Positions 25,433-33,170 of a stretch of DNA of 64,000 nucleotides are shown here, in pieces (the first letter of the stretch is position 1; each line of letters opens with the position of its first letter). Source of the stretch: Methanolobus sp. (GTDB lineage: Archaea > Halobacteriota > Methanosarcinia > Methanosarcinales > Methanosarcinaceae); NCBI RefSeq assembly GCF_016278385.1, contig NZ_JADQBY010000019.1:45651-109650 (forward strand). The letters run 5' to 3'. A model generated the notes under the pieces. That model saw only the letters and a program-made list of their open reading frames with translations. It did no database searches and had not been told where the DNA came from. The position numbers and the translations under genes are program-made.

Positions 25433-25866
25433 GATTCAATGTTGCTAGTGACTCTATATAAAAATATGAGATTTGGTTTTGTGAATATTCTTCTTCATCT
25501 TTATACGTTGGATAGGTTAAACTATGGTATGCTTGCAAAACAAACTGGGTTGAAATGGCGGCTTCTATGAAGAAATATTATCTCCGTTTATATAGTGTCC
25601 CATCCAAGAACTTCAGTTCGTTTTCGCCCAATGATAGAATTTTATAAATATTCTTCCTTTCCATGTAGCATCAACGCTCGTAGACGTTGTGAATGCTGTG
25701 GACTCAACTTCTTTGATTGCGTTGCAACAAGTCATTAGGGTGATGAATTACTTTTAAAAGCATGTGGTATTGAAAGATTATATGTGCATGAATTTATACT
25801 ATAATATCAGCAAAAAATATACTAAATAGTTTAAACTCTTTTTACTGAATAAAATGGGTGAAATCA
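25433..25866. other. Divergent intergenic region of the element
   Basis: 434 bp between the JAMM gene and the Mrr-N-like gene, so it must hold both promoters. TATA-like words occur near 25456 (- strand) and 25790-25805 (+ strand). One short open stretch near 25650-25735 encodes a cysteine-rich peptide (RRRCECCGLNFFDC) but has no start, so I do not call a gene. Confidence 0.35.
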
Positions 25867-26424
25867 ATGGTATCAAATAACAAACCAAAACTTAAGCAGA
25901 TGTGGATTATCAGAGGAAGTATTGGAGAAAAAGGTCTGCAAGAAAATGCATTCTTAAATGAAGGTGTCGTTGCCATTGGATGGAACAGATATGGAGATTT
26001 ATCCCGGTTTAAAGGCAATAAATTGGCTTTAAAAGAATATATGAGAGCTATTAATCCTGAATATGATGAACGTACTATCGGACAGGACGCTGGAACCATA
26101 TCAAGGTTTATTGATAGTGTGGGAATAGGTGACTTTGTAGTATTACCTCAGCATGAAGAGCCGTTTGTTCATTTAGGTAGAATAACAAGTGAATACATGT
26201 TTTTAACAGATGGCATTGACTATGAAGGCAATCTTGACGAAGGGACCACACTGAAGAATATTCGTAAAGTCAAATGGATTAAGAAAATTCCAAGAGATAG
26301 GATTGAACCTTCACTTTATAAGTATCTGAATGTCAAACACACCCTATATTCAGTAAATGAAGACTTAAACAGGCACATTCAGAAGTTATCCCATGCTGAA
26401 ATAAAGCAATTAATCGAAAATTAA
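25867..26424 (+). CDS. Stand-alone Mrr-type N-terminal (modified-DNA-sensor-like) domain protein
   Basis: 185 aa with the pattern found at the N-terminus of some Mrr-family restriction proteins: WIIRGSIGEKGLQENAFLNE, GVVAIGWNRYGDLSRF, SRFIDSVGIGDFVVLP, HLGRITSEYMF and IRKVKWIKKIPRDRI. No PD-(D/E)XK nuclease domain follows. The next gene, 24 bp downstream on the same strand, encodes an EEP nuclease instead. A GGTGA site before the ATG at 25867 favours that start over the GTG at 25858. Recognition of foreign or modified nucleic acid is inferred from the family resemblance. Confidence 0.65.
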   Translation: MVSNNKPKLKQMWIIRGSIGEKGLQENAFLNEGVVAIGWNRYGDLSRFKGNKLALKEYMRAINPEYDERTIGQDAGTISRFIDSVGIGDFVVLPQHEEPFVHLGRITSEYMFLTDGIDYEGNLDEGTTLKNIRKVKWIKKIPRDRIEPSLYKYLNVKHTLYSVNEDLNRHIQKLSHAEIKQLIEN

Positions 26425-26448
26425 TACATTAATGAGAGTTTTGTGAAT

Positions 26449-27177
26449 ATGAAGTTCATCACTTGGAATTGTTGTAGAGCTTTCAAAAATAAACATGTTC
26501 ATCTTCTATCTCATAACCCTGATTTATTGGTCATACCTGAATGCGAGAAACCCGAGAAAATTAAAAAGGAATTTTATCATCAATCTGTGTGGGTAGGGGA
26601 TAATGAGAATAAAGGCTTAGGGATATTCAGTCTTAATAACATCGATATTCAAATACATGAATCATATTGTAATGAATACAGGTATGTTGTTCCTGTCGTG
26701 GTTAGCAATCCTGAGAGCAATAATAGTATAAACCTTATCGCCATCTGGTCACAAAACAACAAAGAAGACCGCAACAGGCGATATATTGGAGAGGTTTATA
26801 GTGCATTGAGCTACTATGAAAACCTGCTTAAATCCCCTGTAATAATCGCAGGGGATTTCAATTGGAACATAAGGATGGACTGTGATGCTGATGCTCCTTT
26901 AAGAGGCACATTTGCGAACGTCCGGGATTTACTTGAACAGCATAACATCCATAGCATGTATCATTCTTACAACAATCTGGACTTTGGTGCTGAAAAAAAA
27001 GACCCTACATTCTTTCTCACATTTAATGAACAGAAACCATATCACACTGATTACATGTTTGCATCAGCAGACATAATTGATAATATGAAATCCTTTTCAG
27101 TTGGCAAATATGCTTACTGGCGACCTCTCAAGAGTGACCATATGCCCCTTATAGCAGAACTTGATAATGTCATATAA
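26449..27177 (+). CDS. Endonuclease/exonuclease/phosphatase (EEP) family protein
   Basis: 242 aa with the EEP (DNase I/Exo III-like) active-site set: N7 (FITWNCC), E31 (IPECEKP), GDFNWN (about 139-144), DYMF, and the terminal SDHMP at about 229-233. The metal-dependent phosphodiester or phosphomonoester substrate is unknown. It follows the Mrr-N-like gene with a 24-bp gap, so the two are probably one operon and may act as sensor and nuclease. The GTG at 26443 is an alternative start. Confidence 0.82.
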   Translation: MKFITWNCCRAFKNKHVHLLSHNPDLLVIPECEKPEKIKKEFYHQSVWVGDNENKGLGIFSLNNIDIQIHESYCNEYRYVVPVVVSNPESNNSINLIAIWSQNNKEDRNRRYIGEVYSALSYYENLLKSPVIIAGDFNWNIRMDCDADAPLRGTFANVRDLLEQHNIHSMYHSYNNLDFGAEKKDPTFFLTFNEQKPYHTDYMFASADIIDNMKSFSVGKYAYWRPLKSDHMPLIAELDNVI

Positions 27178-28100
27178 GCTGCTTGTGTTTAAAGCAACCA
27201 TTTCACGAATGAGTCCTTAGTGATATCGGTTACAAAGGTCCGTACATTCCTGCTCTATCAATCTACACACGTCCTTCTTATCACACTTACTGCATTTCCC
27301 GGTCTTCTGGACGGATGTGACCGGAACACTGGACCTGATTCTAGCATGTTGCTTCCTTTTCTCCCGTGTAGACTTCCTCAGCCTGTGCTTGTAGTTATCT
27401 GAGAATATCAGTTCATTTGAGTTCATGAATAGTAGTTGTACTTGGGAATATAAGGGAATCAGCCATGCAGAGTGAAAGTGATGTATAGTCCAGATGGTGG
27501 GAGTTCACTTTAGATGCAAAGAAGGTCTTCATAAATGACCTGTGTGGAACTTTCTTGACCGTAGCATTGACCCGTCTGGAAGACTTCGGCTCTCAAAACA
27601 AATATTCAGTTTTAATATATTTATCCCATTTGGACTCGTGCTACACCGGATGATGTTGTTGAATCCGGGCGAGTCAGTAGACGGCATTGCCTCAGGTCCA
27701 CATGGTCCACGGGTGGTGTCTGTGTGGATGAGGTGGACTCAGGCTGATAGAGTGGAAGGATACTGAGGGTGTGGACCGTGTGGACTGAAACACAGAGGTA
27801 TCAGAAAAGCGGTATCATGATTGCGAAAGTGAATTTAATATATTTTCAATATTTACAGGACCATCTATACACATATTATTAGTCACAATTCAATTGTGTA
27901 TAAAAACTCGCATACCTTGAGGGGAAGATTTTTACCCATTGAAACCAGCTCTTCAATTATCACGGTTCAACTAAGATTGTCGTGATTCAGTTAGAGGTGG
28001 ATAATAAGCAAATAATCTTTGAATTACCTAAAACATAGCGTCTGTCGATGCTATGGTATACGCAAAATAAGGCAAAATCCGTATTTACAAGGTTGAAGGC
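27178..28100. other. Right-end non-coding region of the element
   Basis: About 920 bp with at most one small gene (27217-27426, - strand). The part 27650-27790 is rich in GTGGAC/GTCCAC words. A perfect palindrome CACAATT-C-AATTGTG lies at 27884-27898. An imperfect direct repeat (CACGGTTCAACTAAGA and CGTGATTCAGTTAGAG) lies at about 27961-27997. As these sit just inside the right attachment site they may be recombinase arm sites or operators. Confidence 0.4.
27217..27426 (-). CDS. Possible small zinc-finger protein
   Basis: 69 aa, Arg/Lys-rich (HRLRKSTREKRKQHARIR), then CSKCDKKDVC and CTDLC, a cysteine spacing that could bind zinc. There is no clear ribosome binding site before the ATG, and the surrounding region is mostly non-coding, so it may be a chance frame. 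Confidence 0.35.
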   Translation of the reverse strand: MNSNELIFSDNYKHRLRKSTREKRKQHARIRSSVPVTSVQKTGKCSKCDKKDVCRLIEQECTDLCNRYH

Positions 28101-28134
28101 AGAAAAAAAGAAAAGATGACGCAAGCTGCGCCAT
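28101..28134 (-). terminator. Stem-loop terminator of the intact pilin gene
   Basis: ATGACGCA (28116-28123) and TGCGCCAT (28127-28134) form a stem with one mismatch. On the - strand it is followed by CTTTTCTTTTTTTCT. It resembles the terminator behind the displaced pilin body at 13364-13399, so the element carries the whole 3' half of a pilin gene including its terminator. Confidence 0.6.
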
Positions 28135-28145
28135 TAAATTTGAGT

Positions 28146-28637
28146 TTAGAACCTGACGTCCATGTCAGCAATCATCTGCTGGCTAGCAGTGTCTACTACT
28201 TTGACGTTAATTGTTTCGCCTGCACTTGTAGCAGGGTCAATAGCAGCAGCACCAGCAGTTGTCACATTATCCATAACGCCTAATGTGAAACCGTCAGTAG
28301 TTTCGTTGAATACATAGATTGTGCTACCTGCGGTAAATTCATAATCATCAGGTAAATCACTGAATTCAACTGTTTCTCCGTCAACCACTACTTTGCTGTT
28401 TGAAGACGTAAGGTAGAAATTATCTCCGCCTTGGTGCTCAATCTTAATCATAGAGTCGCCACCGACGTCAGCAGCACTTGCCCTCAGACTTGCCTGTGGT
28501 GCCTGTTCTGGTGGTCCCATGCCGAATACGAATGCTGCGATAACTGCAGCAAGGATTACAGTGATTGCGACCATCAGGATAACGCCGATGACCGGGGATA
28601 CTGCATCCTCATTAAGGAATTGGTTTGCTTTGCTCAT
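28146..28637 (-). CDS. Archaeal type IV pilin, hybrid of host head and element body
   Basis: A 163-aa secreted pilin subunit. The positively charged leader MSKANQFLNEDAV is followed by SPVIGVILMVAITVILAAV and AAFVFGMG, the type IV pilin N-terminal domain. The leader is expected to be cut by a prepilin peptidase; the helix then drives assembly. The GPPEQAPQASLRASAADV hinge and the C-terminus ETINVKVVDTASQQMIADMD are shared with the displaced pilin at 13411, but the middle 75 residues differ strongly. GAGAGG precedes the ATG at 28637. The 16-bp att core covers the SPVIG codons, so the promoter, start and leader are host and the rest came with the element. Confidence 0.88.
   Translation of the reverse strand: MSKANQFLNEDAVSPVIGVILMVAITVILAAVIAAFVFGMGPPEQAPQASLRASAADVGGDSMIKIEHQGGDNFYLTSSNSKVVVDGETVEFSDLPDDYEFTAGSTIYVFNETTDGFTLGVMDNVTTAGAAAIDPATSAGETINVKVVDTASQQMIADMDVRF
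28585..28600. other. Right attachment-site core (attR)
   Basis: Second copy of CCGATGACCGGGGATA, in the same orientation as 13859-13874. Host leader codons (ending GATGCAGTA on the coding strand) lie outside and element pilin-body codons inside. The reading frame is preserved across it. Confidence 0.75.
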
Positions 28638-28662
28638 AGTTTGTTCCTCTCTTGTCCAGAAG

Positions 28663-28869
28663 TTATAATTTCTTCTGTTTCTTTTTTAGGACCACTTTTT
28701 CAAGTTTTTTGGTCCACATTTTATCATCGAGGTCGGTATATTCGCACTCGAGATAATGTTGCACTGCCATACTCAGGGCTTCTTTTGTCGACGACTCATT
28801 ACACTTCTTCTTCAAAGCCGCCAATTCATCTTCCGTGAGTACAGTTTGTGCGTGTACAATTTTGACCAT
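28663..28869 (-). CDS. DUF5371-like small protein
   Basis: 68 aa: MVKIVHAQTVLTEDELAALK, SSTKEALSMAVQHYLECEYT, and a lysine-rich tail. It resembles DUF5371 proteins of Methanosarcinales, with a helix pair recalling ribbon-helix-helix or antitoxin-like regulators. It lies 25 bp upstream of the pilin start on the same strand, so pilin and this gene share a transcript. A TATA-like AAGGTTTATATAG (- strand, near 28955) is the likely promoter and would drive the hybrid pilin. Confidence 0.7.
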   Translation of the reverse strand: MVKIVHAQTVLTEDELAALKKKCNESSTKEALSMAVQHYLECEYTDLDDKMWTKKLEKVVLKKKQKKL

Positions 28870-29306
28870 TGTATCTCCTGATTGTTTGAATCATTTAATG
28901 AACTTAGCTGTTCAAACCATCATCATTATTATCATAATGAAAATTCTATATAAACCTTATTATAGTCTGCCTTTATGACTTGTTAGAATTCTTACTTTCA
29001 GCTAGGCTTATTATATATTTGCATTAATATTTTCTATATGAGAATATATTAGTCTACAACATCTCATTATGCTTATGTTTAGATGTATATGGCATCGTTT
29101 TGTGCAAACTGCTAAGTTCATTGGAACTATTTTGTTTCAGAATCTTCACGCTTTTGAAGAGTCTGTATCTGACAAATCTTCTATTTCATTAGCATACTTT
29201 TTATATGTACCTTTTTATCATGGTGTGTAGCAGCAAAGTCAAAATAGCATCTAATCTATTATGGTACCTGATAGCTGCCTAAAAATAATATATGAAGGAA
29301 TAATTC
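28870..29306. promoter_or_regulatory. Divergent intergenic region
   Basis: 437 bp, AT-rich, no gene seen. It holds the DUF5371-pilin promoter on the - strand (TATA-like near 28950-28962) and a promoter for the ACT/PFL operon on the + strand. TATATG-type words occur near 29033 and 29083. Confidence 0.4.
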
Positions 29307-29585
29307 ATGTCATCCAGTCGTTTTATAATCACTGTTATTGGTATTGATAAAGTTGGTATCGTTGCGGGCATCACGCAAATCATGGCACAGTACAATGTCA
29401 ACATTGTAGACATCAGTCAGACCATTATGGATGACCTGTTCACTATGATCATGCTTGCTCAGGTTAAAGAAGAAAACTTTGATCTAGCGGCTTTCCAGCA
29501 GGCAATGTTTGGAAAAGGTTCAGAGCTTGGTGTTGAAGTAAAAGTCCAGCATGAAGATGTTTTCCATTTTATGCATAGGATCTGA
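29307..29585 (+). CDS. ACT domain-containing protein (UPF0237)
   Basis: A 92-aa single ACT domain ([20 protein letters not shown], then [17 protein letters not shown]). ACT domains bind amino acids or similar ligands and control enzymes. It is paired with the PFL-family gene 11 bp downstream, a pairing conserved in many bacteria and archaea. AAGGAA precedes the ATG. The ligand is not known. Confidence 0.9.
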   Translation: MSSSRFIITVIGIDKVGIVAGITQIMAQYNVNIVDISQTIMDDLFTMIMLAQVKEENFDLAAFQQAMFGKGSELGVEVKVQHEDVFHFMHRI

Positions 29586-29596
29586 GGTGTCTGTCT

Positions 29597-30958
29597 ATGA
29601 TGATCCATCCGGAAGAAATCCTTGAAACTATTAAGATGGTGAGCAATGAGAACCTTGATATCAGAACTGTCACCATGGGCATCAACCTGCGCGGCTGCAG
29701 TCATCCAGATATTGATATTTTCAATAAGAATATCTATAACAGGATAATGTACTATGCAGAAGATCTCGTAAAAACAACCGATGATATTCAAAATCTCTAC
29801 GGAATCCCAATTATCAATAAAAGGATATCTGTAACTCCTATTGCAATCGTGGCAGAAAGTTGCGACGCCACAGACTTCACCTCAATTGCGCAAACCCTTG
29901 ACAGGGCCGCTGAAGATGCAGGTGTTGACTTTATTGGTGGGTTTAGTGCCCTGGTTCAAAAGGGTATGACCCCTGGCGATCTCAAACTGATCAACTCCAT
30001 TCCCAGAGCTCTTGCGAGTACTAACAAGGTCTGTTCATCTGTAAACGTGGCAACAACCAAAGCTGGCATCAATATGGATGCTGTTGCCTTGATGGGGAAA
30101 ATCATCAAAGAAACGGCAGAGATGACAAAAGAGAATTCCGGAATAGGTTGCGCCAAACTTGTTGTGTTTGCGAATGCTCCTGATGATAATCCCTTCATGG
30201 CAGGCGCTTTTCATGGAATTGGTGAACCTGATTGTGTAATAAATGTTGGCGTAAGCGGTCCCGGTGTGGTCAACTCTGCAGTGCGTGCGCTCAAAGACCC
30301 AACCCTTGGTGATATATCCGAGTGCATTAAAAAGACAGCATTCAAGATAACCAGAATGGGTGAGGTCGTGGGTAAAGAAGTCGCACGCAGGCTTCATGTA
30401 CAATTTGGTGTGCTTGACCTGTCTCTTGCACCAACTCCTGCTGTAGGTGACAGCGTTGCTGCTATCCTGGAGGCAATGGGTCTGGAAAGCTGTGGTACCC
30501 ATGGCACAACTGCCGCACTTGCTCTTCTTAATGATGCAGTCAAAAAAGGTGGAGCTATGGCATCTTCTTCGGTTGGTGGACTCAGTGGTGCTTTCATTCC
30601 TGTAAGTGAGGATGAAGGCATGATAAGGGCCGTACAGAGAGGTTCCCTGTCACTGGATAAACTTGAAGCTATGACGAGTGTATGTTCTGTCGGTCTTGAC
30701 ATGATAGCAATCCCCGGAGATACTCCGTCTTCAACGATTTCTGCGATAATTGCAGATGAGATGGCAATAGGGATGATCAATAAGAAAACAACCGCTGTAA
30801 GGGTGATACCTGCTCCGGGTACAAAAGTGGGAGATATGATAGAGTTCGGTGGCCTACTTGGAACTGCTCCTGTGATGCCGGTTCACAAATTCAGTTCGGA
30901 AAAATTCATTTCAAGAGGCGGTCGAATACCTGCTCCGATACAATCTCTTACAAACTGA
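29597..30958 (+). CDS. PFL family protein (DUF711/UPF0210)
   Basis: 453 aa, full length for UPF0210/DUF711, a family with a glycyl-radical-enzyme-like fold but no proven reaction. Conserved stretches are [53 protein letters not shown] and GCHGTTA-like [26 protein letters not shown] precedes the ATG. It is co-transcribed with the ACT protein, which probably regulates it. Confidence 0.9.
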   Translation: MMIHPEEILETIKMVSNENLDIRTVTMGINLRGCSHPDIDIFNKNIYNRIMYYAEDLVKTTDDIQNLYGIPIINKRISVTPIAIVAESCDATDFTSIAQTLDRAAEDAGVDFIGGFSALVQKGMTPGDLKLINSIPRALASTNKVCSSVNVATTKAGINMDAVALMGKIIKETAEMTKENSGIGCAKLVVFANAPDDNPFMAGAFHGIGEPDCVINVGVSGPGVVNSAVRALKDPTLGDISECIKKTAFKITRMGEVVGKEVARRLHVQFGVLDLSLAPTPAVGDSVAAILEAMGLESCGTHGTTAALALLNDAVKKGGAMASSSVGGLSGAFIPVSEDEGMIRAVQRGSLSLDKLEAMTSVCSVGLDMIAIPGDTPSSTISAIIADEMAIGMINKKTTAVRVIPAPGTKVGDMIEFGGLLGTAPVMPVHKFSSEKFISRGGRIPAPIQSLTN

Positions 30959-30987
30959 ACTCTTTATGGTAAATACGGAATGGTTGT

Positions 30988-31521
30988 ATGATTATAACTT
31001 TGATTGGTATGCCGGGTGCAGGCAAGAGTTCTGCCGGGCAGAAATTAGCATTTCTGTTGGGTTATGAATTTATCGATACTGATAAGCTTGTAATAAATGG
31101 GTCAGGAACGGGCCTTCAGAACATCGTAAATGACCTGGGCGACATGGCTCTCATAAGGGCAGAGGAACAAAGCATACTCGACCTTAAATTAAAGGATAAC
31201 TGCATCATCGCAACAGGTGGAAGTGTTGTATATTCTAATAACGCAATGCAATTCCTGAAAGCAAGATCAGTGGTAGTATATCTGGATGTTCCTTATGGTG
31301 TCATTGTCACAAGACTTTCGAATCTTACTACAAGAGGTGTAGTGGGATTAAAAGAGAAAGGTCTTCATGGTTTGTACAAAGAAAGAACTATCCTTTACAG
31401 GTCATTTGCCGATCATATTATTGAAGTTGGCAGAAAAGACAAATTAGTGGATGTTACAAAAAAAATAATGGTGAAGGTTCTGCCGGAACAAGATGCAGAT
31501 ATTGATGCAAATATCCGGTGA
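30988..31521 (+). CDS. Shikimate-kinase-like small-molecule kinase
   Basis: 177 aa of the bacterial shikimate kinase (AroK/AroL-like) P-loop fold: Walker A GMPGAGKS at 7-14, FIDTDKLV, and the glycine motif IIATGGSVVYS. The LID region is LTTRGVV. Archaeal shikimate kinases are normally GHMP-type, so this protein may phosphorylate something else. It follows the PFL gene by 29 bp and may belong to the same operon. Confidence 0.8.
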   Translation: MIITLIGMPGAGKSSAGQKLAFLLGYEFIDTDKLVINGSGTGLQNIVNDLGDMALIRAEEQSILDLKLKDNCIIATGGSVVYSNNAMQFLKARSVVVYLDVPYGVIVTRLSNLTTRGVVGLKEKGLHGLYKERTILYRSFADHIIEVGRKDKLVDVTKKIMVKVLPEQDADIDANIR

Positions 31522-31535
31522 ATATCAGATGAATA

Positions 31536-32378
31536 TTAGTCATCCTGTGTGTTCCACCACATTTTCACCCTTGTTGAATGAGCATCATAAATATAGTTTT
31601 CATTTTCCTTTCTAAGGGTATTTTCCATATATTGTTCAAGTGTTTTCTGCTGCTTGTCTGTTGACACAGAGAAATGGTTTGAAACGTTATTTATTACTTC
31701 ATCCATAGATGTGTATATTTCAGTTCTTCCCAGTGTGAAAGTTTCCATGTTGGGGTAGATTCCCATCTGGTACAGTAAGTTATAGATAATATCGCACTTT
31801 GGTGTGGGGTAGTATTCTTTTCCATGCAGTTGTGGCCAGATTTTCCGAGAATGTATGTCCCATGATGTTTCACCGGCGAACCAGTATAGGTAGATGTATC
31901 CTGAAGCTACTGCCTTCATATCTTCTACTGATTTGCGGATGTCTGGCATGCCCAGGGAGAATGATGCGATTATCACGTCATAAGGCCCATCAAGGTCATT
32001 TTCAACATCGATGTCTTCCCATCTCTTTTTGACAATGGATATATTGTTGCACCCATGATTAGCCATATTTTCTTCAAAGACTTCGATCATTCCCGTTGAA
32101 GGTTCCACAGCTGTGACATGTTTTACTTTTTCTGAAAGCGGGATTGCAAGTGTCCCTGGTCCTGCTCCAATGTCAAGTACTCTGGATTGCGGCGTAATGT
32201 TCAGAGTTCTGATTGTTTCTCTGGCTCTTTTTTGATTGTCCTTCTGTGACATTTCCCAGAATCTTTTTGCACTCTCTTTATCCTCCCATATGGACTTCTT
32301 TTTTTTATTACCACTTTGAAAATGTTTTTCCATTTGCTCAATCCATACGTTGCTCCAATCTATATTTTGATAGTCCAT
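31536..32378 (-). CDS. Class I SAM-dependent methyltransferase
   Basis: 280 aa. The SAM-binding motif I is VLDIGAGPGTLAIPL, with the acidic residue in VEPSTGMIEV and motif IV region YDVIIASFSLGM. An N-terminal extension (DWSNVWIEQMEKHFQSGNKK) is typical of methanogen proteins found beside FecBCD-type transporters. The start at 32378 has AAGGT at good spacing; 32384 is an alternative. It is the last gene of the - strand transporter row and possibly modifies the transported corrinoid, siderophore or metal ligand; this is inference. Confidence 0.82.
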   Translation of the reverse strand: MDYQNIDWSNVWIEQMEKHFQSGNKKKKSIWEDKESAKRFWEMSQKDNQKRARETIRTLNITPQSRVLDIGAGPGTLAIPLSEKVKHVTAVEPSTGMIEVFEENMANHGCNNISIVKKRWEDIDVENDLDGPYDVIIASFSLGMPDIRKSVEDMKAVASGYIYLYWFAGETSWDIHSRKIWPQLHGKEYYPTPKCDIIYNLLYQMGIYPNMETFTLGRTEIYTSMDEVINNVSNHFSVSTDKQQKTLEQYMENTLRKENENYIYDAHSTRVKMWWNTQDD

Positions 32379-32417
32379 GATCATTACCTTATGGTTTTTT
32401 TTGTTAGTGATTTTCTA

Positions 32418-33170
32418 TTAAACTGGTATTACTACTGAAACATCCATGTAGTTCTGTATTGTCACAGGTACTCCGTATACCTCATGGATTATCTGGGGTG
32501 TGATATCACTTATACTGCCTGCTGCAAAAATGGTTCCATTTTTCAGGAACAGGAACTTGTCAGAGTATCTGAAAGCAAGATTCAGGTCGTGCATTGTCAT
32601 AATTGCAGATACATTCTCTTTACTGACCACGTCCCTTATAGTGTCCAGTATTTCAAGCTGGTTTTTAAGGTCAAGGCTGCTTGTGGGCTCATCCAGCAAG
32701 AGAAGCTTTGGGTTTTGGGCTATTGCGCGTGCGATGCCCACTTTCTGAAGTTCTCCACCGCTGAGTTCGTCTATGTATCTAAGAGCCATATCCTCAAGAT
32801 GTAGTTTCTTGATGGTTGATTCCACAAGCATCACATCTTTCGTGGATATGTTCCATTTCATGTGTGGCATCCTGCCAAGAAGGATTGCATCAAAGGCTGT
32901 CAGCCTGGCAGGTTCACATCTCTGTGGCACATATCCCATACGTCTTGCAATTTCTATTTGCTCCAGTTTGAGAACGTCCTCATTTTCGATTAGCACAGCT
33001 CCTTTTTTTGGTTTGAGAATAGCGTTCATACATTTGAGCAGTGTGGTTTTTCCCACACCATTAGGTCCGAGTATTGATAATATTTCATTCCTTTTCAGCT
33101 CAAATTTTATATCCTTTAGCACTTCCTTGCTTTTGTATTGGAATTCCACTCCCTCTACTTCAAGTATCAT
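32418..33170 (-). CDS. ABC transporter ATP-binding protein, FecE/BtuD type
   Basis: A 250-aa cytoplasmic ATPase of an iron-complex/cobalamin importer. Walker A is GPNGVGKTT (35-43), the Q-loop YVPQR, the signature ELSGGELQK (near 139) and Walker B LLLLDEPTSSLD with a following H-loop (MTMHDLN). The start at 33170 overlaps the permease stop (ATGA), so the two are translationally coupled. A longer frame upstream is only overlap with the permease gene. Confidence 0.92.
   Translation of the reverse strand: MILEVEGVEFQYKSKEVLKDIKFELKRNEILSILGPNGVGKTTLLKCMNAILKPKKGAVLIENEDVLKLEQIEIARRMGYVPQRCEPARLTAFDAILLGRMPHMKWNISTKDVMLVESTIKKLHLEDMALRYIDELSGGELQKVGIARAIAQNPKLLLLDEPTSSLDLKNQLEILDTIRDVVSKENVSAIMTMHDLNLAFRYSDKFLFLKNGTIFAAGSISDITPQIIHEVYGVPVTIQNYMDVSVVIPV

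Larger units (their letters stand above)
13875..28600. mobile_element. Integrative element inserted in a type IV pilin gene
   Basis: About 14.7 kb bounded by the 16-bp repeats at 13859-13874 and 28585-28600. A tyrosine recombinase starts 93 bp inside the left end, the usual position for an integrase. The interior carries replication (SF3 helicase, likely origin), many small DNA-binding proteins, a second recombinase, a likely defence cargo and long non-coding stretches. The right end carries a pilin body plus terminator that is in frame with the host pilin head. No tRNA gene is involved. No capsid or conjugation gene is recognised, so it may be a plasmid-like element, a satellite or a virus with unrecognised structural genes. 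Confidence 0.8.

Noticed and set aside
27542..27766. 74-codon frame on the + strand near the element's right end
   Set aside because: Low-complexity Arg/Met/Trp-rich translation caused by GTGGAC-type repeats; no start signal.
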